Position numbers and translations under genes: made by a program. From the NCBI RefSeq assembly GCF_900103885.1, contig NZ_FNIM01000009.1, positions 1 to 64,000 on the forward strand: 64,000 nt of DNA, written 5' to 3'. Of this stretch, positions 51,507 through 59,543 are shown piece by piece (within the stretch, counting starts at the first letter, position 1; each line of letters opens with the position of its first letter). The notes below the pieces were generated by a model. The model did not search any database. It saw nothing but the letters and a program-made list of their open reading frames with translations, and was not told the DNA's origin. This stretch comes from Actinomyces ruminicola (GTDB taxonomy: Bacteria; Actinomycetota; Actinomycetes; Actinomycetales; Actinomycetaceae).

Positions 51507-53000
51507 TCATCCTTCGAATCGCGAGGCGAGCTCCATGATCGCCTCCTGTGAGAATTCGGAGCGTTCCAGCATTCCAGTGCAGCGGCCCTCTGCCAGCACC
51601 ATGATTCGATCGCTGAGCCCAATCAGCTCCCCCATCTCGGAGGAGATGAGGATGACCGCCCTGCCCTGTTCAACCAGGTCGCCGATCAGCTCGTAGATGT
51701 CGCGTTTGGCGCCAACGTCGATGCCGCGGGTGGGCTCGTCGAAGATGACTACATCGGGCTGCATCAGCATCCATTTGGCCAGTACGACCTTCTGCTGGTT
51801 GCCGCCGGACAGTTCCACGACGTACTGGTTCGGTGAGGTCGCCTTGACTTGCAGCGACTGCATGTAATGACTCACCGTTCGCCGTTCCCTCCGGGGAGAT
51901 ATGAGGCCGCCGGGGAACAGCCTTTCCAGGGAGGGCAGTGTCACGTTCTCCAGCACCGTGCCACCCAGGTTCAGGCCGGTGCGCTTGCGGTCCTCGGTGA
52001 TCAGGGCCATGCCGTGCCCGATGGCGTCGGCGGGCCGCTTCAGGTGCACCTGAAGACCGTCGCGCAGCACCGTGCCGCCCGAGTGCCGCCCGAATCCGAA
52101 CAGCGACTCCACCAACTCGGATCGGCCCGCGCCCACGAGCCCGCCAATGCCGAGGATCTCGCCGCGGTGCAGCGTCAGGCTGACGTCGTGCACCCGGCTC
52201 GGTACGCTCCAATGGCGCACCTCCAAGACGGGCTCCCCCACAGACACCTCCCGCTTGGGGAAGACGTCGTCGATACTGCGACCAACCATGTACCTGATCA
52301 AGGCGGCATCGTCGAATTCGGACGCATCGCCGGTGGTTACGTGCCTGCCGTCGCGCAGCACCGTTATGCGATCGGCAATGCGGAAGATCTCCTCCATCTT
52401 GTGGGAGATGTAGATGATGCCGACCCCTGCGTCTCGCAGACGCCGGATCTGTGCGAACAGGTTCTCGGCGTCATCCTCGGTGATCGCGGAGGTTGGCTCA
52501 TCCATGATGACGACCCGCGCCTGGGCGGACAGCGCTTTGGCGATCTCGACCTGCTGGCACTGTGCGACGGACAGTTCGCGCATGTAGGCATCGACCGGCA
52601 GTTCGGCCTCCATGGACTTCAGCAGCTCGACTGCCTCCCGACGCATGCGCCGCAGGTCCACCAGCCCCAGGGAGTTGCGCGGTTCACGACCGATGAAGAT
52701 GTTCTCGTACACGCGCATGTCCAGCACCGGGTTGAGCTCCTGGTGGATCATGGCGATTCCCAGGTCCATCGCCTGGCGGGGCGAGCCGATGCGCACCGGG
52801 CGGCCGTCTATCAGCACCTGACCGGCGTCGGCTCGCAGGACGCCGATGAGGATCCGCATCAGGGTCGACTTCCCGGCACCGTTCTCCCCCATCAGTGCGT
52901 GCACCTCGCCGCTGCGCAAGTCGAGGGACACGTCGTCCAGGACCTTGGCCCCCGTGAAGGACTTGGCGATCGAACGCGCCTCCAACACCACCTCGTCCAT
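51507..53000 (-). CDS. Sugar ABC transporter ATP-binding protein (RbsA type)
   Basis: ATPase with two fused ABC domains, 497 residues. Domain 1 has Walker A GENGAGKS, Walker B VVIMDEPTSAI and a degenerate signature LSVAQCQQVEIAKAL. Domain 2 has a degenerate Walker A region GLVGAGRSE, an intact signature LSGGNQQKVVLAKWM and Walker B VVIFDEPTRGIDVGAK. This asymmetry is normal for RbsA/MglA. ATG 53000 is chosen because AAAGGAG lies 5 nt upstream; a longer frame to 53033 overlaps the leader. First gene of the operon, with a consensus sigma-A promoter upstream. Confidence 0.94.
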   Translation of the reverse strand: MDEVVLEARSIAKSFTGAKVLDDVSLDLRSGEVHALMGENGAGKSTLMRILIGVLRADAGQVLIDGRPVRIGSPRQAMDLGIAMIHQELNPVLDMRVYENIFIGREPRNSLGLVDLRRMRREAVELLKSMEAELPVDAYMRELSVAQCQQVEIAKALSAQARVVIMDEPTSAITEDDAENLFAQIRRLRDAGVGIIYISHKMEEIFRIADRITVLRDGRHVTTGDASEFDDAALIRYMVGRSIDDVFPKREVSVGEPVLEVRHWSVPSRVHDVSLTLHRGEILGIGGLVGAGRSELVESLFGFGRHSGGTVLRDGLQVHLKRPADAIGHGMALITEDRKRTGLNLGGTVLENVTLPSLERLFPGGLISPRRERRTVSHYMQSLQVKATSPNQYVVELSGGNQQKVVLAKWMLMQPDVVIFDEPTRGIDVGAKRDIYELIGDLVEQGRAVILISSEMGELIGLSDRIMVLAEGRCTGMLERSEFSQEAIMELASRFEG

Positions 53001-53035
53001 AGCCGCTCCTTTGCGTAGACGATTCTGTGACAAAA

Positions 53036-53064
53036 AGCGTAGGTCCCACAGTTTGTCCTGTCAA
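53036..53064 (-). promoter_or_regulatory. Consensus sigma-A promoter of the sugar ABC operon
   Basis: Reverse strand: TTGACA (53064-53059), 17-nt spacer, TACGCT (53041-53036). Transcription should start near 53029, giving a leader of about 30 nt. It is the best -35/-10 pair in the window. No clear operator palindrome is seen, and no LacI-type regulator is encoded nearby. Confidence 0.75.
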
Positions 53065-53191
53065 TAGGTTCATGTCGGGGTCTGTTCCGGTGTCCACAGG
53101 GGCGGCTCACGACAGGGGGCGAGGCGGTGGCTGTGGACGGCCAACCGTCCAAGTCCCATTCATGTCGCCGGGCGGCGGTAGGTTCGCCCAC

Positions 53192-54169
53192 ATGAGTGAG
53201 CACCCCAGCCGGCCCGACGCCGCACCCGCCGTGACGACCAAGGTCGATGCCGTACCGCCCGCCGACGGCGTGCGCCCCACGGGCCCTGGTGACTCCGCCC
53301 GTGCCACGGGTCCCGGAGGGTGCGGCAACCGTCGCGGCTCGGGGCGCACCGCGCTGTCGCCGTCGCGGGCCAAGGACTTCATGCAGTGCCCGCTGTTGTT
53401 CCGCCTGCGCACCGTGGACCGTATCCCGGAGCCCGGCTCCCTGGCCACCCATAAGGGAACGCTCGTGCACGCGATCCTGGAGCGGCTCTACGACCTGCCG
53501 GCCCGCGAGCGCACCCGCGAGGCCGCGCTCGCGATGCTGCCCGGCCAGTGGGAGGCGCACCGGGAGAAGAACCCCGCAGTGATGGCCCTGTTCGCGGACC
53601 CCGCCCAGGTCGACCCCTGGCTGAATGAGGCCCGCGAACTGGTCGGCGCCTATTTCCAGCTGGAGAACCCCACGCGGCTGGAGCCGGCCGAGCGGGAGCT
53701 GTTCGTGCAGGCGGAGACGCGCGACGGGCTGCTGCTGCGCGGCTTCGTAGACCGCCTGGACGTGGCCCCTAACGGCGCCATGCGCGTGGTCGACTACAAG
53801 ACCGGGCGCTCCCCGGGCCCGCGGTTCCAGGAGGAGGCGCTGTTCCAGATGCGCTTCTACGCCCTGGTGCTCTGGCGTCTGCGCGGACGGGCCCCATCAC
53901 GCCTGCAGCTCGTCTACCTGAAGGATGGCCGCACCCTCACCCACGATCCGCGGCTTCCCGAGCTGGAGACCACCGAGACCAAGCTGGCTCGCATCTGGGA
54001 CGAGGTGGAGGACTGCGCCGCCGCGGGCGAATTCGCCCCGCGCCGTTCCCGCCTGTGCGACTGGTGCGCCTACCACGCCCAGTGCCCGGTATTCGGCGGG
54101 ACCACTCCCGAACTGCCCGCCGACGGCGTCGAACGGCTGCTCACCGCCAGGCGCGCACCCGCGGCGTAG
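53192..54169 (+). CDS. RecB-like PD-(D/E)XK nuclease with Fe-S cysteines
   Basis: A 325-residue nuclease-like protein of the RecB/Cas4/AddB-type family. It begins LSPSRAKDFMQCPLLFRLRT (first cysteine), continues HKGTLVHAILERLY, and has the active-site signature LRGFVDRLDVAPNGAMRVVDYKTGR with the Asp and the DYK motif. Near the end CDWCAYHAQCPV supplies three more cysteines, so a 4Fe-4S cluster is likely. Orthologues (mycobacterial Rv2119 type) adjoin trmI. ATG 53192 is favoured since TAGGTT lies 7 nt upstream; the frame is open to 53027 but without a ribosome site. Role in DNA repair is inferred. Confidence 0.88.
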   Translation: MSEHPSRPDAAPAVTTKVDAVPPADGVRPTGPGDSARATGPGGCGNRRGSGRTALSPSRAKDFMQCPLLFRLRTVDRIPEPGSLATHKGTLVHAILERLYDLPARERTREAALAMLPGQWEAHREKNPAVMALFADPAQVDPWLNEARELVGAYFQLENPTRLEPAERELFVQAETRDGLLLRGFVDRLDVAPNGAMRVVDYKTGRSPGPRFQEEALFQMRFYALVLWRLRGRAPSRLQLVYLKDGRTLTHDPRLPELETTETKLARIWDEVEDCAAAGEFAPRRSRLCDWCAYHAQCPVFGGTTPELPADGVERLLTARRAPAA

Positions 54170-54302
54170 GCGCGATCCCGACCGGGCAGTCTCGCAAAGT
54201 GATACGCCCTTGGCGCGCAGTCGCCGACCGCGCCTAGCATCTCGGCCACGGCCCCCATTAACAGTCGGCGGCCGCCGTCAATCGCAATCCCCTGCACGGA
54301 AG

Positions 54303-54395
54303 ATGAATCTCATGAGCTCCCAGATCGCAGCCCGCAACCTTCGCGCCCGGCGCGGAGCGTGTTGCTGCATGCTCGACCTGGCCAGGGCTCAGTGA
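54303..54395 (+). CDS. Cys-Cys-Cys leader peptide (candidate cysteine attenuator)
   Basis: A 30-codon frame reads MNLMSSQIAARNLRARRGA, then CCC, then MLDLARAQ and stop. Three consecutive cysteine codons (TGT TGC TGC, 54360-54368) are unusual in a protein with few other Cys. The next gene is a thiosulfate importer followed by TusA. Polycysteine leader ORFs upstream of sulfur genes act as cysteine-responsive attenuators in mycobacteria; that parallel is the basis of this call. A second ATG at 54312 could be the start. TAGCAT near 54236 is a candidate -10. The segment 54170-54302 otherwise holds nothing clear. Confidence 0.6.
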   Translation: MNLMSSQIAARNLRARRGACCCMLDLARAQ

Positions 54396-54607
54396 GGCAG
54401 CACTCGAATACGCATACCCTGCTTCTTCCCCCGGCCCGCCGACGCCGCGGCACGCGCCGGTAGGCACCCCTGGTCAGGCCTCAGCCCCTTTCCCCACAGT
54501 CGCGGGAGGGTTACGCCTGTGGCCGACGGCGCATTACGCCGAAGCAGTCGCCCCACCTGCGTCCTTTACCACCAGACCGCCCTCGGCGGTCGGACCAAGG
54601 ACTTCCA
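54396..54607 (+). promoter_or_regulatory. Leader between Cys-peptide and tsuA, possible attenuator
   Basis: This 212-nt gap has inverted repeats that could be antiterminator/terminator or SD-masking structures: CCACAG with CTGTGG, CGGCG-CATTA-CGCCG, and GACCGCC-CTC-GGCGGTC (54575-54591), the last just before the tsuA ribosome site AAGGA. No U-rich run follows any stem, so Rho-dependent or translational control is more likely than intrinsic termination. Confidence 0.4.
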
Positions 54608-55717
54608 ATGATTCTCACCGGACTAATCGTCGGCGGCCTCCTCGGGCTTGTGCTCCAACGCGGCCGCTTCTGCATCACCGGCGCGTTCCGAGACCTGTGG
54701 GTCTCCGGCTCCTGGCGGTGGATGACTGCCTTCCTGCTGGCCGTAGCCGTGCAAGCCGTCGGCGTCGTCATGCTCACGGCGACCGGCACCATCGCACCGG
54801 AGGTGCCCACGCTGTCGGTCGTGGCGACGGCGGTCGGCTCCCTGCTCTTCGGCGTCGGCATCGTACTGGCCGGAGGCTGCGCGACCGGCACCTATTACCG
54901 GGCCGGGGAGGGCCTGGTGGGCTCCTGGTTCGCGCTCGTCGCCTACGCCCTCACGGCGGCGGCCTCCAAGACCGGCGTCCTGGCGCCGGTGACTACGTGG
55001 GTCAAGGGCCTGTGGACCACCGAGCTGACCACCCTCCCGGCCACCGTCGGCCTGCCCGACTGGACCGGCGTGCTCGTGCTGGCGGCAGCCGTTGCCCTCC
55101 TGGTGCGGTGGCAACGCCGTCTTGCCGCCGCCAAGCCCGCGCCCCTGCAGCTGACTCCTCAGCGCACGGGATTGAACCACCTGTTGTTCGAGCGCGCCTG
55201 GAATCCGCTGGTCACCGGCGCGCTGGTCGGGCTGGTGGCGATCATCGCCTGGCCGGCCTCCTGGGCGAGCGGACGGCCGGACGGGCTGGGGATCACCACG
55301 CCGTCGTCGAACCTCGTCGGCCTCCTGGTCACCGGCGATTACGACCGGCTCGACTGGGGCGTGCTGCTGGTACTCGGCATTCTCATCGGCTCCCACCTCA
55401 GCGCCCGTGCGGCGGGAGAGTTCCGCGTCCGCGTCCCCTCCGCCACCGTTATCCGCCGCTCTATCGCCGGCGGCGTGCTCATGGGCGTGGGCGCCGCCTG
55501 GGCCGGAGGCTGCTCCATCGGCAATGCCCTGGTGCAGACCTCCCTGTTGTCCTGGCAGGGCTGGACCGCGCTCGTCTTCCAGGTTCTAGGCGTGGGCGCG
55601 AGCGCATACGTCACCCTCATCCGGCCCCGCAACCGGCGCCGCGCCGCACGTGCAACCGCGGCCTCACCGGCACCTGAGCACGCAGGAGAATCCGCGGGCG
55701 CGCTGGTGGCGAGCTGA
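54608..55717 (+). CDS. tsuA: Thiosulfate/sulfur importer, YeeE/YedE (TsuA) family
   Basis: Integral membrane protein of 369 residues with ten or more helices. Conserved YeeE family blocks surround membrane cysteines: LQRGRFCITGAFRD, GIVLAGGCATGTYYRAGEG and GAAWAGGCSIGNALV. In characterised YeeE these cysteines relay thiosulfate across the membrane, and a TusA-like partner (YeeD) assists. The TusA gene 47 nt downstream fits this. AAGGA lies 6 nt before the ATG. Expression is likely governed by the upstream Cys-rich leader. The C-terminal 40 residues are basic then Ala/Pro-rich and cytosolic. Confidence 0.92.
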   Translation: MILTGLIVGGLLGLVLQRGRFCITGAFRDLWVSGSWRWMTAFLLAVAVQAVGVVMLTATGTIAPEVPTLSVVATAVGSLLFGVGIVLAGGCATGTYYRAGEGLVGSWFALVAYALTAAASKTGVLAPVTTWVKGLWTTELTTLPATVGLPDWTGVLVLAAAVALLVRWQRRLAAAKPAPLQLTPQRTGLNHLLFERAWNPLVTGALVGLVAIIAWPASWASGRPDGLGITTPSSNLVGLLVTGDYDRLDWGVLLVLGILIGSHLSARAAGEFRVRVPSATVIRRSIAGGVLMGVGAAWAGGCSIGNALVQTSLLSWQGWTALVFQVLGVGASAYVTLIRPRNRRRAARATAASPAPEHAGESAGALVAS

Positions 55718-55764
55718 GCCCGCACCCTGGTCATCCCATCCCACTCGCAGAAAGGAACATGAAT

Positions 55765-55986
55765 ATGCGCACCGTGTTGGAGACCGAGGGCCTGGTCTGC
55801 CCGTTCCCCGTCATGGAGGCAGAGGAGGCTATGGCCGACCTGACCGACGGAGACGAGCTGGTCATTGCCTTCGACTGCACCCAAGGCACCCAGTCCCTGC
55901 CCGCCTGGGCGGCTGACAACGGCTACACCGTCACCGAGTTCACCAAGACCGGTGAGGCCTCCTGGAGCATCACCGTCCGCAAGTAG
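55765..55986 (+). CDS. TusA-family sulfur carrier
   Basis: A 73-residue sulfur-transfer protein. The family motif CPFPVMEAEEAM near the N-terminus supplies the persulfide-carrying Cys 12 (CPxP), followed by DLTDGDELVIAFDCTQGTQS, which replaces the usual DxG region and adds a second Cys. It likely takes sulfur from the YeeE-type importer next door. ATG 55765 is chosen over 55759 because AAGGA lies 8 nt upstream instead of 2. It is last of the operon; a strong hairpin follows 8 nt after the stop. Confidence 0.9.
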   Translation: MRTVLETEGLVCPFPVMEAEEAMADLTDGDELVIAFDCTQGTQSLPAWAADNGYTVTEFTKTGEASWSITVRK

Positions 55987-55994
55987 TCGCACGC

Positions 55995-56040
55995 CGCCCC
56001 GCCTCCCGCCTCGTCGGCCGACGGCGCGGGAGGCGGGGCG
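55995..56040 (+). terminator. Hairpin terminator of the tsuA-tusA operon
   Basis: CGCCCCGCCTCCCGC pairs perfectly with GCGGGAGGCGGGGCG (15 bp) around a 16-nt loop. No T-run. Confidence 0.7.
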
Positions 56041-56092
56041 CGCCGTCGTCGGCCTGCGCCGCCCGGCGCGGTCCAGGCCATACGGTTGGCCC

Positions 56093-57070
56093 ATGGAACA
56101 CAGGAGGCTCGGGCGCACCGGGCTGCGCGTCTCAGCGATCGGGCTGGGCACCATGACCTGGGGCCGGGACACCGATGAGATCGAGGCCAAGGATCAGCTG
56201 GAGATCTTCCTCGACGCCGGCGGCACCCTGCTGGACACGGCCGCCTCCTACTGCGAGGGCGCCTCGGAGGAGGTCATCGGAGGCCTGCTGGCCGGGACGG
56301 TGGACCGACGTGACGTGGTGCTGGCGTCCAAGGCCGGTGTGCGCACCTGGCGCACAGGTGAGCGTTCAACGGCGGCCGACGCCTCCCGCGGCACCCTGCT
56401 GGACACCCTCGACGACTCGCTGGCACGCCTGGGCACGGACCACCTGGACCTGTGGCTGGTGCAGGTCCCGGACGCGACTACTCCGCTGGAGGAGACCGCC
56501 GACGCCCTGCGCACCGCGGTGGCCTCCGGCCGCGCCCGATATGTGGGCGTGTCGAATCATCCGGCCTGGGCGAGCGTGCACATAGCCGACCTGCTGCGCG
56601 AGGCGGGCGGACCCGGCATGGCCGCGGCGGAGGTGGAGCACTCGCTGCTGGCCCGCGGGATCGAGCGGGAGCTGGTGCCGGCGGCGGGCGGGCTCGGCTT
56701 CGGCGTCATCGGCTACGCGCCGCTGGGACGCGGAGTGCTGACCGGCAAGTACCGGGCCACCACTCCCCCGGACTCCCGTGGTGCCTCCCCGCACCTGCGC
56801 TCCTACGTGGCGCCCTACCTGGGTGAGCGGCATCAGGGCGTCGTGGAGGCGGTGGCTACGGCCGCCGTGGGCCTGGACCGCAAACCGGTGGAGGTCGCCC
56901 TGTCCTGGGCGCGCGACGCCGAGGGAATCGCCTCCACCATCGTGGGGGCCCGCACCCCGGGCCAGCTGCGCGGCGCCCTGGCGGCTGAGGATCTGGTCCT
57001 GCCGGTGCAGATCCGCCATGCCCTGGACGAGGTGACGGCCCCCGAGGTCGGCTACCCCGAGCGCTTTTGA
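56093..57070 (+). CDS. Aldo/keto reductase with altered catalytic tetrad
   Basis: A 325-residue NADPH-binding aldo/keto reductase. The fold is evident from RRLGRTGLRVSAIGLGTMTWG, the active-site segment LLDTAASYCEGASEEVIG (Asp and Tyr of the tetrad), VLASKAG (Lys), YVGVSNHPAW and the NADP-binding AEGIASTIVGARTPGQL near the end. The tetrad His, normally in DLxxxHxPD, is Gln here (DLWLVQVPD), so activity may be low or changed. TACGGT sits exactly 6 nt before the ATG and there is no Shine-Dalgarno, indicating a leaderless, separately transcribed gene. Substrate unknown. Confidence 0.9.
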   Translation: MEHRRLGRTGLRVSAIGLGTMTWGRDTDEIEAKDQLEIFLDAGGTLLDTAASYCEGASEEVIGGLLAGTVDRRDVVLASKAGVRTWRTGERSTAADASRGTLLDTLDDSLARLGTDHLDLWLVQVPDATTPLEETADALRTAVASGRARYVGVSNHPAWASVHIADLLREAGGPGMAAAEVEHSLLARGIERELVPAAGGLGFGVIGYAPLGRGVLTGKYRATTPPDSRGASPHLRSYVAPYLGERHQGVVEAVATAAVGLDRKPVEVALSWARDAEGIASTIVGARTPGQLRGALAAEDLVLPVQIRHALDEVTAPEVGYPERF

Positions 57071-57091
57071 GCGTCTGCCCCGCCGCGCCGG

Positions 57092-57421
57092 TCAGCCCTC
57101 GTAGTCGTCCTCGTCGACCTCACGGTCGTCGTAGTCGTCGTAGTCGTCCTCGTCCACGTCTTCATCGTCGTAGTCGTCGTCGACGCCCTCGTCCTCATCG
57201 TCCTCCGCTTCGTCGTCCTCCTCGGAGTCGAAGGCGTCGAAGGGCAGTTCTATGCCGTAGGCGGTGAACAGAGCGTCGTCATAGGTGAAGAAGGCGTCCT
57301 GAAGCGCGTCCTCCGCCGCAACGACGGCCGGGGAGGCCTCATCGCCCGTCGCGGCGGCGTCCAGGTGCGCCTCGAGGGCGGCAATGAGTCGGTTGAGCGC
57401 TGACCGCGGATCGTTCGTCAT
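57092..57421 (-). CDS. Small protein with highly acidic tail
   Basis: A 109-residue protein. The N-terminal half is helical (DPRSALNRLIAALEAHLDAA) with a conserved-looking LQDAFFTYDDALFTAYG; the last 45 residues are almost only Asp, Glu and Tyr (EEDDEAEDDEDEGVDDDYDD). Similar short proteins are common in actinobacteria and sometimes labelled primosomal, without evidence known to me. The tail might mimic DNA or bind cations. ATG 57421 is chosen over the longer frame because TATCCT is 7 nt upstream. It is convergent with the aldo/keto reductase. Confidence 0.75.
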   Translation of the reverse strand: MTNDPRSALNRLIAALEAHLDAAATGDEASPAVVAAEDALQDAFFTYDDALFTAYGIELPFDAFDSEEDDEAEDDEDEGVDDDYDDEDVDEDDYDDYDDREVDEDDYEG

Positions 57422-57475
57422 GTGGGCAAGGATACCGGCTCGACCCTGAGGCGCGTCCACCGCCGAGGCCACGAT

Positions 57476-59539
57476 CTAGTTCAGTCCCCGGCGCTGAAGC
57501 AGCGGGGCGATCTCCGGGTCGCGACCGCGGTAGGCACGATAGGAGACCAGCGGATCGCGGGAGTCCCCGCGGGAGAGGAACTCGCTGCGGAAGCGTTCCC
57601 CGGCCCAGCGGTTGAGTCCGAAGTCGCCTTCCTTACCGCCCTCGCCGTCGGTGCGGAACCAGTCGGTGGTGTCCGCGTCCATGACCTCACTCCAGATGTA
57701 GGCGTAATAGGCGGCCGCATATCCGCCGCCGAACACGTGGGCGAAGTAGGTGCTGCGGTAGCGGGGCGGGACCAGCGCGTCGTCAATGCCGGCGGCGGAC
57801 AGGGTGGCATGTTCGAAGGACTCGACCGCGGCGACGTCGGCGGGCACGTCCTCGGGTCGTAGTGTGTGCCAGGCCTGGTCGAGCAGGGCGGCCCCCAGGT
57901 ACTCGGTGGTGGCGTACCCCTGCCCGAAGGCTCCCTGACTGCGCAGCTGCTCGGCGAGCGAATCGGGCAGCTGCGCACCGGTGTCCACGTGGCGGGCGTA
58001 GGAGGCGAGGACCTGCGGGTGCAGGGCCCACTTCTCGTTGACCTGGGAGGGGAACTCCACGACGTCTCGGGGCACGTTGGTTCCCGACGCGCTGGGCCAG
58101 CGGGTGTCGGCGAACAGGCCGTGCAGGGCGTGGCCGAATTCGTGGAAGGCGGTGATGACGTTGTCCCAGGTCAGCAGGGTGGGGCCGGCCTCCGGCTTGG
58201 TCAGGTTCAGGCAGTTGATGACCACCGGCCTGCGCCCGGTCAGGTGGCTCTGCTCCACCAGGGAGTCCATCCAGGCGCCGCCGTGCTTGCCCTCGCGGGC
58301 GTAGTAGTCGCCGACGAACAGCCCCAGCAGGTGCGCGTCGGGGCCCTCGCTGTCGCGCACCTCCCAGACCCGCACGTCCGGGGCGTACATGTGGGCGGCC
58401 AGGTCGGGGCGCTCGTGGAAGGTGATGCCATAGAGCCGGGTGGCCGCATAGAAGACGCCGCGCTCGACGACGTTGTTCAGCTCCAGGTAGGGGGCCAGGG
58501 TGGCGTCGTCGATGCCGAAGCGCTCCTTGCGCTCGGCCTCCTCGTAGCGGAGCCAGTCGGCGGGGCCGAAGGCCTCACCGGGAAGGGTGTCCGGGTCTGC
58601 GGCCATGCGGGCGGCGTAGGTCTCGGCGTCGCGGCTGGCGTTCGCCATGGCCGGAGGCACCAGACGGGTGAGCAGCTCGCTTACGGCCTGGCTGGTGCGG
58701 GCGGCGGACTCGGCGGCGACGACGGCGGCGTGGTGGGGGTAGCCGAGCAGCCGCGCCCGCTCGGCCCGCAGCCCGGCCTCCTCCAGGACGATGGCCCGAG
58801 TGTCGTACTCGCCGGAAAGGCCGCGGGAGAGGGACCGGTTAAGCAGGGCAACGCGCTCGGCGTGAGTGGTGGTGGTGACCAGGGCGGGGGTGGCGGTGAA
58901 GTTCTCGACTCCGGCCGCATGCATGGCCTTGGTGGACAAGGTGCCGAAGCGGGTCGATAGGGCGCTCAGGCGGGCGTTAATGGCGCGCAGCCGGTCTGCG
59001 TCCGGACCGGTCAGGGCGACGCCGTCGCGTTCGAACTCCTCCACGGCCAGCCGGATGCAGCGGGCGGTCTCGGCGTCGATCACCTGCCCGTCGGCGTCCA
59101 CCGGGGTCTGGGCGGGGGTGTCCTGGGCGGCGGCGCGCACCTGCTCGTCTAGAGCCTTGAAGCGCCGGTAGATGCGCTCGTCGAGGCTGTAGGCATCCTC
59201 GTGCGCGGCCAGGTCGGGAGCCAGGTTCTCCTCGAGCGCATCCAGCTCCGGGGAGTCGGTGGCCGAGGTCAGGGCGTACAGCACGGTCAGAGCGCGTCCC
59301 AGCAGCTCGCCGCTGCGTTCGACCGCGGCGACGGTGTTCTCCACGGTCGGGACGGCGGGGTCGGCGGCGATCGCCTCCCACTCGGCGCGCTGGGCCGCCA
59401 TGCCGGCGCGTACGGCGGGCTCGATGTCCGCGGGCGCGACGGCGGCGAAGTCGGGCAACTCCAGGTCAAGCTCCCAGGGGCGGGCGAAGGGGCTGGTCTC
59501 GGGAAGGGCGTCCACCACTGCCGGAGTCGACTCGGTCAT
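57476..59539 (-). CDS. M3-family zinc peptidase (Dcp/oligopeptidase type)
   Basis: Cytosolic zinc metallopeptidase of 687 residues that degrades small peptides. The zinc site is FHEFGHALHGLF, with the third ligand Glu in VEFPSQVNEKW; YGITFHERPDLAAHMYAPDV and SLVEQSHL flank the site. The C-terminal FGGGYAAAYYAYIWSEVMD block is diagnostic of M3A enzymes (Dcp or oligopeptidase A). Full length. No signal peptide. CAATAT lies exactly 6 nt before the ATG, no Shine-Dalgarno. The gene follows the small acetyltransferase by 4 nt, so they may also share a transcript. Confidence 0.94.
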   Translation of the reverse strand: MTESTPAVVDALPETSPFARPWELDLELPDFAAVAPADIEPAVRAGMAAQRAEWEAIAADPAVPTVENTVAAVERSGELLGRALTVLYALTSATDSPELDALEENLAPDLAAHEDAYSLDERIYRRFKALDEQVRAAAQDTPAQTPVDADGQVIDAETARCIRLAVEEFERDGVALTGPDADRLRAINARLSALSTRFGTLSTKAMHAAGVENFTATPALVTTTTHAERVALLNRSLSRGLSGEYDTRAIVLEEAGLRAERARLLGYPHHAAVVAAESAARTSQAVSELLTRLVPPAMANASRDAETYAARMAADPDTLPGEAFGPADWLRYEEAERKERFGIDDATLAPYLELNNVVERGVFYAATRLYGITFHERPDLAAHMYAPDVRVWEVRDSEGPDAHLLGLFVGDYYAREGKHGGAWMDSLVEQSHLTGRRPVVINCLNLTKPEAGPTLLTWDNVITAFHEFGHALHGLFADTRWPSASGTNVPRDVVEFPSQVNEKWALHPQVLASYARHVDTGAQLPDSLAEQLRSQGAFGQGYATTEYLGAALLDQAWHTLRPEDVPADVAAVESFEHATLSAAGIDDALVPPRYRSTYFAHVFGGGYAAAYYAYIWSEVMDADTTDWFRTDGEGGKEGDFGLNRWAGERFRSEFLSRGDSRDPLVSYRAYRGRDPEIAPLLQRRGLN

Positions 59540-59543
59540 GCGC

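Noticed and set aside
53065-53191. Operator for the sugar ABC operon
   Set aside because: No convincing palindrome around the promoter and no LacI-type gene in the neighbourhood.
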